A stretch of DNA of 64,000 bases from Rhodobacter sp. (GCA_027490955.1 JAIXXB010000019.1:124001-188000); one strand, 5' to 3'. Counted from the stretch's first letter, positions 18,363 through 27,081 are shown. The notes: generated by a model from the sequence alone, not told the origin. Numbers and translations: made by a program.

Positions 18363-18893
18363 ATGAGCGAGAGCGAAAACGATTCAGAAGTCCAGACGGG
18401 GCGGGTAAAGTGGTTTGATCCTGTAAAAGGTTTCGGCTTTATTGTTGCGGATCAAGGCGGGCCTGATGTGCTGCTGCATGCCAATGTTCTGCGCAATTAT
18501 GGCCAAAGCTCGGTGGCAGATGGCACGCCGATTTCCTTTCGCGTTCAGGCCACGCAGCGCGGGCTACAGGCGGTCGAGGTGGTCAAGATCGAGGCGGCGA
18601 TTGGCATGCCCATCACCCTGTCCGAAGAAGAAAATCATCTGACAACGGAACAGTTGCTTGAACTGTCTATTGCGCCTGCGCGCGTCAAATGGTTCGATAA
18701 GGTCAAGGGTTTCGGCTTTGCCAATGTTTATGGCTCTCCCGATGATGTGTTTGTGCATATCGAGGTGCTGAATCATTCAGGGTTTGCTGATTTGCAAGCG
18801 GGGGAAGCAGTATGTTTGCGCGTAACCGATGGCAAGCGCGGCAAAATGGCCGTGCAGGTTCTGGCATGGGACGCGGCGCTGGCAGCGCACTGA
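18363..18893 (+). CDS. Cold-shock protein with two cold-shock domains
   Basis: A 176-residue protein with two cold-shock (OB-fold) domains. The first is at about residues 10-72 (GRVKWFDPVKGFGFIVAD), the second at about 105-170 (ARVKWFDKVKGFGF). Each has RNP1-like KGFGF; the RNP2 motif reads VLLHANV in the first and VFVHIEV in the second. Such proteins bind single-stranded RNA/DNA and act as RNA chaperones. Tandem-CSD proteins are typical of alphaproteobacteria. The ATG at 18363 follows GGAAG at 18348-18352 and is preferred over an upstream TTG. Its 3' end overlaps the DUF192 gene. Confidence 0.92.
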   Translation: MSESENDSEVQTGRVKWFDPVKGFGFIVADQGGPDVLLHANVLRNYGQSSVADGTPISFRVQATQRGLQAVEVVKIEAAIGMPITLSEEENHLTTEQLLELSIAPARVKWFDKVKGFGFANVYGSPDDVFVHIEVLNHSGFADLQAGEAVCLRVTDGKRGKMAVQVLAWDAALAAH

Positions 18894-19339
18894 TTTTTGC
18901 AGCTTTGCTGTGCAGCGCACCGATTGCGGCGCAGGCGGCTTGTGCGCCAGATCGTGTGATCGTGCAAACGCCAAACGCGCGGCAGGAGTTTTCGGTAGAA
19001 GTGGCCGATACCGAGGGCGAGCGTGCCCAAGGGTTGATGAACCGCCCTGGAATGGCCAGCGCAGCAGGGATGTTGTTTGTCTATGATCATCCGCAGCGCG
19101 CGCAGTTTTGGATGGCCAATACGCTGATCCCTTTGGACATGATTTTTGCGGGCGAAGATGGCACGATTTTGAAAGTGCATGAAAATGCGATTCCATTGGA
19201 TCGCAGTGTGATCGATGGCGGCGATGGCGTGCGCTTTGTGCTGGAAATCAACGGCGGGCTTGCCTCTCGGCTGGGCATTACGGCAGGCGGCGCGCTGCAT
19301 CACCCCAGTATTGCAGGGTCAGACTGCGCGCCACAGTAG
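18812..19339 (+). CDS. Exported DUF192 family protein
   Basis: A 175-residue protein with an N-terminal signal peptide (hydrophobic core LIFAALLCSAPIAAQA) and a DUF192 domain, marked by GLMNRPGMASAAGMLFVYD and FWMANTLIPLDMIF. The family is a small secreted or periplasmic beta-barrel of unknown biochemical role. The ATG at 18812 has a good ribosome-binding site (GGGGGAAG just upstream, inside the cold-shock gene). A later ATG at 18866 would give a more conventional signal peptide, so the start is uncertain. Either way it overlaps the end of the cold-shock gene and is translationally linked to it. Confidence 0.85.
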   Translation: MFARNRWQARQNGRAGSGMGRGAGSALIFAALLCSAPIAAQAACAPDRVIVQTPNARQEFSVEVADTEGERAQGLMNRPGMASAAGMLFVYDHPQRAQFWMANTLIPLDMIFAGEDGTILKVHENAIPLDRSVIDGGDGVRFVLEINGGLASRLGITAGGALHHPSIAGSDCAPQ

Positions 19340-19445
19340 GGGCGGCGGCAGGGGATAAAAATTTTTGCGATTTTGCGCAGATTTTTCGCCCCTATCCCTT
19401 TTCAAAGCCGCGCTTTGGGCGTAATCACCGCATCGCAAGGAACGT

Positions 19446-19522
19446 CGGGGCGTAGCGCAGTCTGGTAGCGCGACGGTTTTGGGTACCGTAGGTCGCGAGT
19501 TCGAATCCCGCCGCCCCGACCA
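19446..19522 (+). tRNA. tRNA-Pro (anticodon TGG)
   Basis: A 77-nt cloverleaf including an encoded CCA end. The acceptor stem is CGGGGCG / CGCCCCG, the D arm GCGC...GCGC, the anticodon stem ACGGT / ACCGT with loop TTTGGGT (anticodon TGG), and the T arm GCGAG-TTCGAAT-CCCGC. All stems pair. Confidence 0.97.
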
Positions 19523-19608
19523 CCTTGCATCTTTCCACAAACCGGCAATGCCTGCCCCAGATGGTGATGGATGCGGCGCATCCCTGCGGTGGGCTGGGGC
19601 CTTGGAAA

Positions 19609-19668
19609 AATAGTTAAAACTGTTCGCTTTTGCGCGCCATTTTGGATGGGCGCCAAAAATTAACTATT
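19609..19668. repeat. 60-bp imperfect palindrome downstream of tRNA-Pro
   Basis: Outer arms AATAGTTAA (19609-19617) and TTAACTATT (19660-19668) pair perfectly. Inside them, TTTTG-c-GCGCCAT pairs with ATGG-g-CGCCAAAA, with one bulged base on each side. The whole can fold into one long hairpin. It sits in the 275-bp gap between tRNA-Pro and the subtilase gene, which otherwise shows no gene. It could be a terminator for the tRNA transcript, a MITE-like remnant or an RNA element. Confidence 0.6.
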
Positions 19669-19797
19669 CATACCAATGGCTTGAAGCCCCGCACCATGGT
19701 TAACCCGTCTTCACCGCGCTTGCTGAGATGCTTTGCCGATTTGGCCTGCGGCGTGTAACCTTTGCGGGTGGGATGTCGGTTTGGTGATGGTGGCTTT

Positions 19798-20868
19798 ATG
19801 AAGGTAAAACACAGCGTTTTTGCTGCAATATCGCTTTGGCTAGTGCTGGGTTACAGCGGGCCAATCGCGGCGCAATCGTCTTTTGGGTCAGATCCGGTGG
19901 CGGGTGGCATTACCTTCAGCCGAGCAGATTTCGGCCTGTCGCCCCGCGCGGGGGCGGTGCAGGTGCGGCTTGCCCCCTTGCCCGCATTGCGCAAGATCGA
20001 TGTCGCCGCAGCGCGCCTTGCCCGCGCGCCGCGCCCTGTTGCCTTTACTGCGGCCACAGGCTCGGCTTGGATGCACAGCGATGTGCCCGCCGCATGGGCG
20101 CGCGGCTATCGTGGGCGCGGGGCCAGCATCACTGTGGTTGATAACTTTAACACTGCCTACCGCCTGCGCGGCACGATGTCTGGGCGCAGCGAGATTCTTC
20201 CGCATGGCGGCTGGACGCGCAAGCAGGCCTCGATGGTTGCGTTGGATGCGCGGATGCAGACGCATGATTTCTCGCGCAGCGCTGTGCCTGTAAAGCTGCA
20301 AAGCGGGTTCAATGTGATGAATCTTAGCTATGGTATCTTTTACCGCGCAGATTTGGGCGGGGTGGATTGGGCACCGCAAGAGGCATCGCTGATCAGCTAT
20401 GCCAGCACAGGTGCGGCTGTGGTGGTTAAGGCTGCGGGAAATGATGGCGTGGCTATAACTGCCGCGAATGACGCAGGGCGGTTAGATATGCTCAGCCGCG
20501 ATTTGATTGGCGCGCAATCGGTGATTTTCGTTGGGGCCTTGTCATCGAATGGCAGCACCGCGCAGCGGGCATCCTTGGCCAGCTATTCCAATTTTGCGGG
20601 CACGAGTGGCGTGGTGCAAGATCAGTTCTTGCTGGTCGGCGTCAATAGCTCCGCCACGGGCCTGTCGGGCACCTCTTTTGCTGCGCCCATCGTTTCGGGC
20701 TATGCGGCCATTTTGAAAAGCAAATTCACAGCCGCCAACCCTGCGCAAATTGCCGCGCAATTGCTGGGAACAGCGCGCAGCGACACGATTGAGAGTTATG
20801 ACCCCGCCTTGCATGGGCAAGGAGAGGCGAGCCTTTCGCGCGCCTTGGCCCCTGCCAGCCTGCGCTAG
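19798..20868 (+). CDS. Exported S8 (subtilase) family serine peptidase, variant motifs
   Basis: A 356-residue protein with a signal peptide (about residues 1-26, ending PIAAQS) and a subtilase fold. The catalytic Asp is in ASITVVDNF, the His in LPHGGWTRKQ, and the Ser in SGTSFAAPIVSGYAA; the oxyanion Asn is in KAAGNDG. The Asp and His motifs depart from the textbook DTG and HGT(H)VAG forms, but all residues of the triad appear present. The ATG at 19798 directly precedes the signal sequence. It lies alone between tRNA-Pro and selO. A periplasmic or secreted protease is likely; its substrate is unknown. Confidence 0.82.
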   Translation: MKVKHSVFAAISLWLVLGYSGPIAAQSSFGSDPVAGGITFSRADFGLSPRAGAVQVRLAPLPALRKIDVAAARLARAPRPVAFTAATGSAWMHSDVPAAWARGYRGRGASITVVDNFNTAYRLRGTMSGRSEILPHGGWTRKQASMVALDARMQTHDFSRSAVPVKLQSGFNVMNLSYGIFYRADLGGVDWAPQEASLISYASTGAAVVVKAAGNDGVAITAANDAGRLDMLSRDLIGAQSVIFVGALSSNGSTAQRASLASYSNFAGTSGVVQDQFLLVGVNSSATGLSGTSFAAPIVSGYAAILKSKFTAANPAQIAAQLLGTARSDTIESYDPALHGQGEASLSRALAPASLR

Positions 20869-20970
20869 TCACATCGGATAGGGTGGGTAGGTCTGGGGGA
20901 GGCAAGGCCCATGCGGCCAACACGTAGATAGGCGGTTGGCAAAGCTGCCCATGCGGCCTAGATTTGCGCC

Positions 20971-22404
20971 ATGATTACATTGCACAACAGCTTTGCCACC
21001 GATGTGCCCCTTGGGGTGCTGGCGCAAACGCCCGACCCCGCCCCATCCCCAGCACTGGCTGTCTTGAATGAGGCGCTCGCGGATCAGCTTGGCCTGCCGC
21101 TGGACAGTCTGCGCCGCCATGGCGCGCAGTGGTTTTCGGGGGCATCTTGGCCACAGGGTGCCACCCCGCGCGCCATGGCCTATGCGGGGCATCAATTTGG
21201 CGGATTTTCCCCCGTGCTGGGCGATGGGCGCGCGCATCTTTTGGGCGAGATTATCTCCCCAAACGGCGCGCGGTTTGATCTGCATCTGAAAGGGTCGGGC
21301 CGCACGGCCTTTTCGCGGGGCGGCGATGGGCGCGCGCATTTGGCCCCGATGCTGCGCGAATATCTGATTTCCGAAGCTATGGCCGCCCTTGGCATCGCCA
21401 CCACCCGCGCGCTGGCAGTGGCGATGACAGGGCGCGATGTGCTGCGCGATGGTGGGCTGAAACGCGGCGCAGTTCTGGCGCGTATTGCCGCCAGCCATAT
21501 TCGCGTGGGCACGTTTGAATATTTTGCCAGTCGCGGCGATGTCGGCAGTTTGCGCGCGCTGATGGAACACACCTTGGCCCGCCATTACCCCGATGCGCCG
21601 CGCACGGCCTTTGGCCTGCTGGACAGCGTGATCGCCGCCCAGTCGCGGCTGATCGCGGCGTGGATGGGGGTGGGGTTTGTCCATGGGGTGATGAACACCG
21701 ATAACATGGCCCTGTCGGGCGAAACCATCGACTATGGCCCCTGCGCCTTTCTGGACAGCTATGACGAAAACGCGGTGTTTTCATCCATCGATCATTCGGG
21801 GCGCTATGCCTATGGGATGCAGCCGCGTATTTTGGCGTGGAATATCTCGCGCCTCGCCCAAGCGCTTTTGCCCCTGATGGAGGGGGAGGAGGAGGCCGTG
21901 ATTGATGCCGCCAATGCGCAGCTTGATGGGATTGCGGCGATATACCGCGCCGAGTGGCGCAAGGTTTTTGCCCGTAAACTGGGCATAGATGCGCCCATTT
22001 TGGCCGATGATGCCTTGATCGAAGGGTTTTTGACGCTGATCCAAGGGGTTGATTTTACGCAATCTTTCAGGGCGCTGCAGGCTGCAAAAACCGATGCTGC
22101 GCGCTTGTCTGCCCTCATCCCCTTGGACAGGCGTGCAAGTTTGGACGGCTGGCTGGCGCAGTGGCGCGCGCGCATCCAGCATGCGGCGGGGCAGGGGGAT
22201 TTGAACGCGGTGAACCCCGCCGTTATTCCGCGCAACCACATGGTGCAGGCGGCGCTGGACGCAGCCGAAGGCGGTGATATGGCCCCTTTCCACGCCCTGC
22301 TGAAGCAGGTGCAAAACCCCTATGCCCCCGAAGCGGGGCGCGAGGCATATTGCCTGCCCGCCCCCTCGGGCTATGGTCGGTACACCACCTATTGCGGCAC
22401 ATAG
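20971..22404 (+). CDS. selO: Protein adenylyltransferase SelO (YdiU/UPF0061)
   Basis: A pseudokinase-fold enzyme that transfers AMP from ATP to Ser, Thr or Tyr of target proteins, linked to redox stress in other species. The 477-residue protein has the family motifs YAGHQFGGFSPVLGDGRAHL, DLHLKGSGRTAFSRGGDG, REYLISEAMAALGI, GFVHGVMNTDNMALSG and IDYGPCAFLD. A cysteine remains near the C-terminus (TTYCGT), the position where SelO proteins often carry a redox-active Cys or selenocysteine. It is flanked by the subtilase and an XRE-cupin regulator and looks monocistronic. Confidence 0.94.
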   Translation: MITLHNSFATDVPLGVLAQTPDPAPSPALAVLNEALADQLGLPLDSLRRHGAQWFSGASWPQGATPRAMAYAGHQFGGFSPVLGDGRAHLLGEIISPNGARFDLHLKGSGRTAFSRGGDGRAHLAPMLREYLISEAMAALGIATTRALAVAMTGRDVLRDGGLKRGAVLARIAASHIRVGTFEYFASRGDVGSLRALMEHTLARHYPDAPRTAFGLLDSVIAAQSRLIAAWMGVGFVHGVMNTDNMALSGETIDYGPCAFLDSYDENAVFSSIDHSGRYAYGMQPRILAWNISRLAQALLPLMEGEEEAVIDAANAQLDGIAAIYRAEWRKVFARKLGIDAPILADDALIEGFLTLIQGVDFTQSFRALQAAKTDAARLSALIPLDRRASLDGWLAQWRARIQHAAGQGDLNAVNPAVIPRNHMVQAALDAAEGGDMAPFHALLKQVQNPYAPEAGREAYCLPAPSGYGRYTTYCGT

Positions 22405-22525
22405 GGCGTGCGCGGTCTAGCGCGGCAGCGATGCTGCGGCTGTGGCATTGATCAGGCTGCGCCAGCCCAGCCCAGCCCTGCCCAGCCCACTTGACCCCGC
22501 ACCCCCGCCGCCCCAGACTGCGCTG

Positions 22526-23083
22526 ATGAATGACACAGATATCAACACACGCCTTGCAGGGGCATTGCGCGCGGCGCGGCAGGCGCGGGGCCTGTCGCTG
22601 GACGCGGTGGCAAAACTTTCGGGCGTCAGCCGATCTATGGTCAGCCAGATCGAACGGGGCGAATCCTCGCCCACAGTGGCGACGCTGTGGAATCTGACCA
22701 CGGCCTTGCAGGTGGATTTCGCAGGGCTGCTGGACAGCGGCGCGCGCGCGGGCATTGAAATTGTCCGCGAAAGCGCGGCCCCCGTGATCGCGGCGCGCGG
22801 GCAGGGGGTGCGCATTCGTATTCTCTCGCCGCCCGACCAAGTGGGCGCGCATGAGGTCTATGATCTGCGCTTTGACGCAGGCGGGGTGCTGGACAGCAGC
22901 CCCCATGCCAAGGGCTGCCGTGAACATCTGACAGTGATTGACGGCATCCTCAGCGTGACCGCTGGCCCCGATGCGCAAACCCTAGGCGCAGGCGATACCG
23001 CCCGCTACAGCGCCGATCAGCCCCATGCCATTGCCGCCAAAGACGGGCCTGCACGGGCGCTGTTGATTGTGCTGGGCAGCTGA
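22526..23083 (+). CDS. XRE-cupin transcriptional regulator
   Basis: A 185-residue regulator with an N-terminal helix-turn-helix (about residues 10-65, RQARGLSLDAVAKLSGVSRS then MVSQIERGESSPTVATLW) and a C-terminal cupin (about 105-180, with EHLTVIDGILSVTAG and LGAGDTARYSADQPHAI). This is a common design for regulators that sense a small amino-acid-like ligand. The ATG at 22526 begins MNDTDINTRL; the proline-rich upstream extension is rejected. It lies 86 bp before kbl-tdh on the same strand, so it may regulate threonine/glycine metabolism. That link is inferred from position only. Confidence 0.86.
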   Translation: MNDTDINTRLAGALRAARQARGLSLDAVAKLSGVSRSMVSQIERGESSPTVATLWNLTTALQVDFAGLLDSGARAGIEIVRESAAPVIAARGQGVRIRILSPPDQVGAHEVYDLRFDAGGVLDSSPHAKGCREHLTVIDGILSVTAGPDAQTLGAGDTARYSADQPHAIAAKDGPARALLIVLGS

Positions 23084-23098
23084 ATTAATCCGCTTTGG

Positions 23099-23111
23099 CG
23101 GAATAATTCCG
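23099..23111. promoter_or_regulatory. Palindrome and possible -35 element upstream of kbl
   Basis: CGGAATAATTCCG is a perfect 13-base palindrome, overlapping a TCCGC-TTTG-GCGGA hairpin just upstream (23089-23102). TTGACA follows at 23117-23122; no good -10 can be placed. An AGGAGG near 23157 precedes the kbl ATG. The palindrome is a candidate operator for the XRE-cupin regulator. Confidence 0.4.
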
Positions 23112-23169
23112 TTATATTGACATATGCTGCGCCCTCTGGCATGGTTGCACCTATGCAGGAGGATGCGCC

Positions 23170-24381
23170 ATGACCAACCCCGCCTTTCTTTCCCATTTGA
23201 ACGCCACCCTTGCCCAAATCAGCGCCGATGGCCTGACCAAGCGCGAGCGCGAGATCACCTCGGCCCAAGGCGCGCGGGTGACAGTGGGCGCGCGGCAGGT
23301 GATCAATCTGTCGGCCAATAATTACCTTGGGCTGGCAGGTGATGCGCGGCTGGTCGCGGCTGCCAAAGCGGCGATGGATGATCACGGCTATGGCATGGCC
23401 TCGGTGCGGTTTATCTGCGGCACGCAGGATTTGCATCGCGCGCTAGAGGCGCGGCTTGCCCGCTATTTGGGCACGGATGACAGTATTCTGTTTGCGGCCT
23501 GTTTCGATGCCAATGGCGGGCTGTTCGAACCGCTGCTGGGCGAAGAAGATGCGGTGATTTCTGACAGCCTAAACCACGCCTCGATCATCGATGGCATTCG
23601 CCTGTGCAAAGCGCGGCGCTTTCGCTATGCCAACAATGATATGGCCGATTTAGAGGCGCAATTGATGGCCGCCCGCGCAGGCGGCGCGCGGTTTATCATG
23701 ATCGCCACCGATGGCGTGTTTTCGATGGATGGCACCTATGCCAAATTGGGCGAGATCGCGGCACTAGCGGAAAAATATGGCGCGGTGACCATGGTGGATG
23801 ATTGCCATGCCACGGGCTTTACGGGCCCACAAGGGCGCGGTACGCCTGCCCGCGCAGGGGTGAAGATTGACCTGCTAACAGGCACTTTGGGCAAGGCGCT
23901 GGGCGGTGCGCTGGGCGGGTATATCGCAGGGCCGCAGGCGGCCATTGACCTGCTGCGCCAGCGCGCGCGGCCCTATCTGTTTTCCAACGCCCTGCCCCCT
24001 GCCGTAGTGGGCGCGGGCCTTGCCGCGTTGGATATTATTGAAGGAGCAGATGATCTGCGCGCCAAACTGGCCGATAACGCGCGCTATTGGCGGGCAGGTC
24101 TGACGGCACTGGGGTTTGATCTGATCGCAGGGGATCACCCGATCATCCCTGTGATGCTGGGCGATGCGAAACGGGCGCAGGCCTTTGCCAGCGCGCTGTT
24201 TGATCGCGGCGTGCTGGCCCCTGCCTTTTTCTTCCCTGTCGTGCCCAAAGGGGCCGCGCGCATTCGCACACAAATGAGCGCGGCACTCTCGCGCGCGGAT
24301 TTGGACGCGGCCCTTGCTGCCTTTGCAGGGGCCGCAGCAGAGATAGGCCTGAAAACTGGGGGATCATGCCATGATCAATGA
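23170..24381 (+). CDS. kbl: Glycine C-acetyltransferase (2-amino-3-ketobutyrate CoA ligase) Kbl
   Basis: PLP enzyme that splits 2-amino-3-oxobutyrate with CoA into glycine and acetyl-CoA, completing threonine breakdown. The 403-residue protein has [65 protein letters not shown] and the Schiff-base lysine Lys242 in [16 protein letters not shown]. Start and length match the family. It overlaps tdh by 11 bp, so the two are coupled. Confidence 0.96.
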   Translation: MTNPAFLSHLNATLAQISADGLTKREREITSAQGARVTVGARQVINLSANNYLGLAGDARLVAAAKAAMDDHGYGMASVRFICGTQDLHRALEARLARYLGTDDSILFAACFDANGGLFEPLLGEEDAVISDSLNHASIIDGIRLCKARRFRYANNDMADLEAQLMAARAGGARFIMIATDGVFSMDGTYAKLGEIAALAEKYGAVTMVDDCHATGFTGPQGRGTPARAGVKIDLLTGTLGKALGGALGGYIAGPQAAIDLLRQRARPYLFSNALPPAVVGAGLAALDIIEGADDLRAKLADNARYWRAGLTALGFDLIAGDHPIIPVMLGDAKRAQAFASALFDRGVLAPAFFFPVVPKGAARIRTQMSAALSRADLDAALAAFAGAAAEIGLKTGGSCHDQ

Positions 24382-25411
24382 AACCATGCCCGCGCTGGTC
24401 AAGGCCAGCCCAACTGTGGGATTGGAACTGCAAACCCGCCCCATCCCCCAGATCGGCCCCGATGATGTGCTGATCCAAATCAGCAAAACGGGGATCTGCG
24501 GTACGGATATTCACATCTGGAACTGGGATGCTTGGGCGGCGCGTACTGTGCCGCTGGGCCTTGTCACGGGGCATGAATTTGCAGGGCGCATCGTGGCTAT
24601 GGGGGCCAATGTGCAGGGGCTAAGCCTTGGGCAGCGCTGCTCGGGTGAGGGGCATTTGATTGGCCATAGCTCGCGCCAATCGCGGGCGGGCAAGTTTCAC
24701 CTCGACCCTGAAACGCGCGGCATCGGGGTGAATGAACAGGGCGCTTTTGCAGGGTTTTTGCGCCTGCCTGCCTTTAACGTTGTGCCCTTGCCCGACAGCA
24801 TTTCTGACGAGATTGGCGCGATTTTAGACCCGCTTGGCAATGCCGTGCATACGGCCCTGTCCTTCGATCTGGTGGGCGAAGATGTGCTGATCACGGGCGC
24901 AGGCCCAATTGGCATCATGGCAGCAGCCGTGGCGCGGCATGTGGGCGCGCGGCATGTGGTGATCACAGATGTAAACCCCGCGCGACTTGACCTTGCGGCG
25001 CAGGTGACCAGTTGCATCCCCGTTGATGTGGGCCGCGAAGATTTGCGCGATGTGATGGCGCGGCTGAAAATGACGCAAGGCTTTGATGTTGGGATGGAAA
25101 TGTCTGGCAACCAAGCGGCGCTAGACCAGATGATCGAGGCGCTGGTGATGGGCGGGCGGATCGCGATGCTGGGCATCCCACCCGGAAAATCCCCCGTCGA
25201 TTGGTCGCGCATCGTGTTCAAGGCGATCACCATCAAAGGCGTCTATGGGCGCGAGATTTTCGAAACATGGTACAAAATGATCGCCATGCTGGAAAACGGG
25301 CTGGACGTCAGCCGCGTGATCACCCACCACTTCCCCGCCCGCGATTTTGCAAAAGGTTTCAACACAATGCGCGAAGGATCATCGGGCAAAGTGGTGCTGG
25401 ATTGGACGTGA
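24371..25411 (+). CDS. tdh: L-threonine 3-dehydrogenase Tdh, structural zinc site lost
   Basis: Oxidises L-threonine to 2-amino-3-oxobutyrate, the substrate of the preceding kbl product. The 346-residue medium-chain dehydrogenase keeps the catalytic-zinc ligands Cys43 ([13 protein letters not shown]) and His68/Glu69 (TGHEF), the NAD motif [16 protein letters not shown] and the C-terminal [10 protein letters not shown]. The lobe that normally carries four structural-zinc cysteines (SGEGH followed by CGHCRNCRAG...C) here reads [20 protein letters not shown], with all four cysteines replaced. Catalytic residues seem intact, so it is probably active but folded without the structural zinc. Confidence 0.93.
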   Translation: MINETMPALVKASPTVGLELQTRPIPQIGPDDVLIQISKTGICGTDIHIWNWDAWAARTVPLGLVTGHEFAGRIVAMGANVQGLSLGQRCSGEGHLIGHSSRQSRAGKFHLDPETRGIGVNEQGAFAGFLRLPAFNVVPLPDSISDEIGAILDPLGNAVHTALSFDLVGEDVLITGAGPIGIMAAAVARHVGARHVVITDVNPARLDLAAQVTSCIPVDVGREDLRDVMARLKMTQGFDVGMEMSGNQAALDQMIEALVMGGRIAMLGIPPGKSPVDWSRIVFKAITIKGVYGREIFETWYKMIAMLENGLDVSRVITHHFPARDFAKGFNTMREGSSGKVVLDWT

Positions 25412-25429
25412 AGGGCTGATCAAAAAAGG

Positions 25430-25503
25430 TGGAGGCGGGTACCGGAATCGAACCGGTCTTCATGGATTTGCAATCCAGTGCATAGCCTGCCTGCCCACCC
25501 GCC
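25430..25503 (-). tRNA. tRNA-Cys (anticodon GCA)
   Basis: A 74-nt tRNA on the minus strand with encoded CCA. The acceptor is GGCGGGT / ACCCGCC, the anticodon loop reads TTGCAAA (anticodon GCA), and the T arm is CCGGT-TCGATTC-CGG. On the minus strand a run of six T follows immediately and may terminate it. Confidence 0.95.
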
Positions 25504-25563
25504 AACGGGTTTCAGATAGTCCATGGCAGCGCAGGGTGCAAGTGGGGAAATGGCGGCTGGTCT

Positions 25564-25605
25564 GCGTATGGCTTGCGTATGGCCCGCGTATGGCGTGCGT
25601 ATGGC
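25564..25605. repeat. Tandem repeat of GCGTATGGC, four copies, 11-bp period
   Basis: GCGTATGGC occurs at 25564, 25575, 25586 and 25597, each copy separated by two variable bases. The array lies in the spacer between tRNA-Cys and tRNA-Gly. The 11-bp period places all copies on nearly the same face of the helix. No coding or known regulatory role is apparent. Confidence 0.85.
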
Positions 25606-25663
25606 CAGTGCAGCGAGATCTGGCCAAAGATTGCAAATCCCCTCGCGCCGCCGCCCCAAAACC

Positions 25664-25691
25664 AAAAAGGCGCACCGAAGTGCGCCTTTTT
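25664..25691 (-). terminator. Rho-independent terminator of tRNA-Gly
   Basis: A perfect 12-bp stem, AAAAAGGCGCAC / GTGCGCCTTTTT, with a CGAA tetraloop. It begins 16 bp downstream of tRNA-Gly on the minus strand. The A-run and T-run make it work in both directions. Confidence 0.9.
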
Positions 25692-25706
25692 GTGCTTTCA
25701 TCCAGA

Positions 25707-25781
25707 TGGAGCGGGCGATGAGATTCGAACTCACGACCCTAACCTTGGCAAGGTTATGCTCTACCCCTGAGCTACGCCCGC
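25707..25781 (-). tRNA. tRNA-Gly (anticodon GCC)
   Basis: A 75-nt tRNA on the minus strand with encoded CCA. The acceptor is GCGGGCG / CGCCCGC, the D arm GCTC-AGGGGTA-GAGC, the anticodon stem TAACC / GGTTA around TTGCCAA (anticodon GCC), and the T arm includes GAGTTCGAATCTC. Confidence 0.96.
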
Positions 25782-25854
25782 ACCGTCTGGATGGGGGTGA
25801 ATTAAGGCTTTGCGCGCCCCCCTGCAAGAGGGAAAACGCATCATTTTGACAGTT

Positions 25855-27081
25855 TTATATTTTTCTGCCGCCGCCCATCACCGCTTGGGCCGCCTCTGCG
25901 ATGGCATGGGCGATGAAATCCAATTCCGCATCCGTCAGGCGGGTTGGCAGGCGCACATCGCAGGCGCGCATTAGCATGGCGCGGGTCTTTGGCAGATCGG
26001 GCGCAGGGCCCAAAAACTCCCAATTCCAGAAGGCACGCGCATTGCCTTCGGACAGGCCAAAGATTTGCACTGTCACGCCGCGCGCTTTGGCCGCGGCTTG
26101 GAACGCCAGCGCCTGCGCATCTGTCCAGTCATGGGCAAGGTTGAACTGAATGGAATCAGGCGCGCGCGCTTCGGCGGGCAGGGGGGCGGGCACCGACAGC
26201 CCCTCGCAGGCGTTCAGCACATCGGCCACACGATCATGCCCCGCGCGGCCCTTGGCAACGCGATCTTGCAAAGCGGGCAATTGCGGGCGGATCACTGCCG
26301 CCGACAGATTCTGCATCCGCAGATTATACAGCGGCAATTTGTTCTGCCACTGGCAATAGCTGTTTTGCAAACCTGGATGCTTTTTCCAATTCTGCTCATA
26401 AGCGCCAGACATAATCACCGCGCGGGCGGCAATTTCGGGATCATCGGTAATCATAATCCCGCCTTCGCCTGCGTTGATCATCTTGTAGGATTGAAAACTA
26501 AAGCAACCCACACGGCCAATCGTGCCGATATTGCGGCCATGCCATGTGGTGCCCAGCGAATGGGCGGCATCTTCGATCACGGGAATGCCGCGCGCATCAC
26601 ACAGCGCCATAATCGCATCCATATCCGATGTATGCCCGCGCATATGGGAAATCATCACCGCATCGCCATCTTGCAGTTTGGCGGCAAAATCATCCATATC
26701 CACGCGGTAATTCTCGCCCACTTCAACCAAAACAGGCACGCATTCGGCATGAACGATGCTCGAGGGCACGGCGGCAAAGGTAAAAGCGGGGATCAGCACT
26801 TTGGCCCCGCGCGGCAAATCAAGCGCCTTCAGCGCCAAGAATAAAGCCGCCGAACAGGACGAGACCGCCAGCGCATAACGCGCGCCCAAAACTTCGGCAA
26901 ATTCCGCCTCTAGCAATGCCACAGGCGCGCCCTCGGGCGCCGTGTAGCGGAACAAATCGCCCGAGGCCAAAAGCCGCTCGATTTCCGCGCGCGCCGCCTC
27001 TGGGATGGGTTCAGAGGCATGCACATCGGGGGCTTTGGCGGGGTCATATTCGCGGGTCAGCACTTGTCCATCTGGGGCCAT
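25855..27081 (-). CDS. DegT/DnrJ/EryC1/StrS family aminotransferase
   Basis: A 408-residue PLP protein of the sugar-aminotransferase family. It has ALAVSSCSAALFLALKAL near residue 70 (phosphate loop), IPVIEDAAHSLGT near 166 and the Schiff-base lysine Lys200 in GCFSFQSYKMINAGEGG. Family members usually aminate nucleotide-linked keto-sugars for surface polysaccharides or antibiotics, but no sugar-nucleotide or glycosyltransferase genes lie nearby, so the substrate is open. It is 277 bp downstream of the FAD oxidoreductase with a repeat element in between, and could be separately expressed. Confidence 0.85.
   Translation of the reverse strand: MAPDGQVLTREYDPAKAPDVHASEPIPEAARAEIERLLASGDLFRYTAPEGAPVALLEAEFAEVLGARYALAVSSCSAALFLALKALDLPRGAKVLIPAFTFAAVPSSIVHAECVPVLVEVGENYRVDMDDFAAKLQDGDAVMISHMRGHTSDMDAIMALCDARGIPVIEDAAHSLGTTWHGRNIGTIGRVGCFSFQSYKMINAGEGGIMITDDPEIAARAVIMSGAYEQNWKKHPGLQNSYCQWQNKLPLYNLRMQNLSAAVIRPQLPALQDRVAKGRAGHDRVADVLNACEGLSVPAPLPAEARAPDSIQFNLAHDWTDAQALAFQAAAKARGVTVQIFGLSEGNARAFWNWEFLGPAPDLPKTRAMLMRACDVRLPTRLTDAELDFIAHAIAEAAQAVMGGGRKI

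Noticed and set aside
19340-19797. A site-specific integration (prophage or island) at tRNA-Pro
   Set aside because: No integrase gene or repeated tRNA 3' end nearby; the flanking genes look chromosomal.
25564-25605. Short repeats as a CRISPR array
   Set aside because: Units are 9 bases with 2-base spacers; CRISPR repeats are about 24-37 bases with spacers of similar length.
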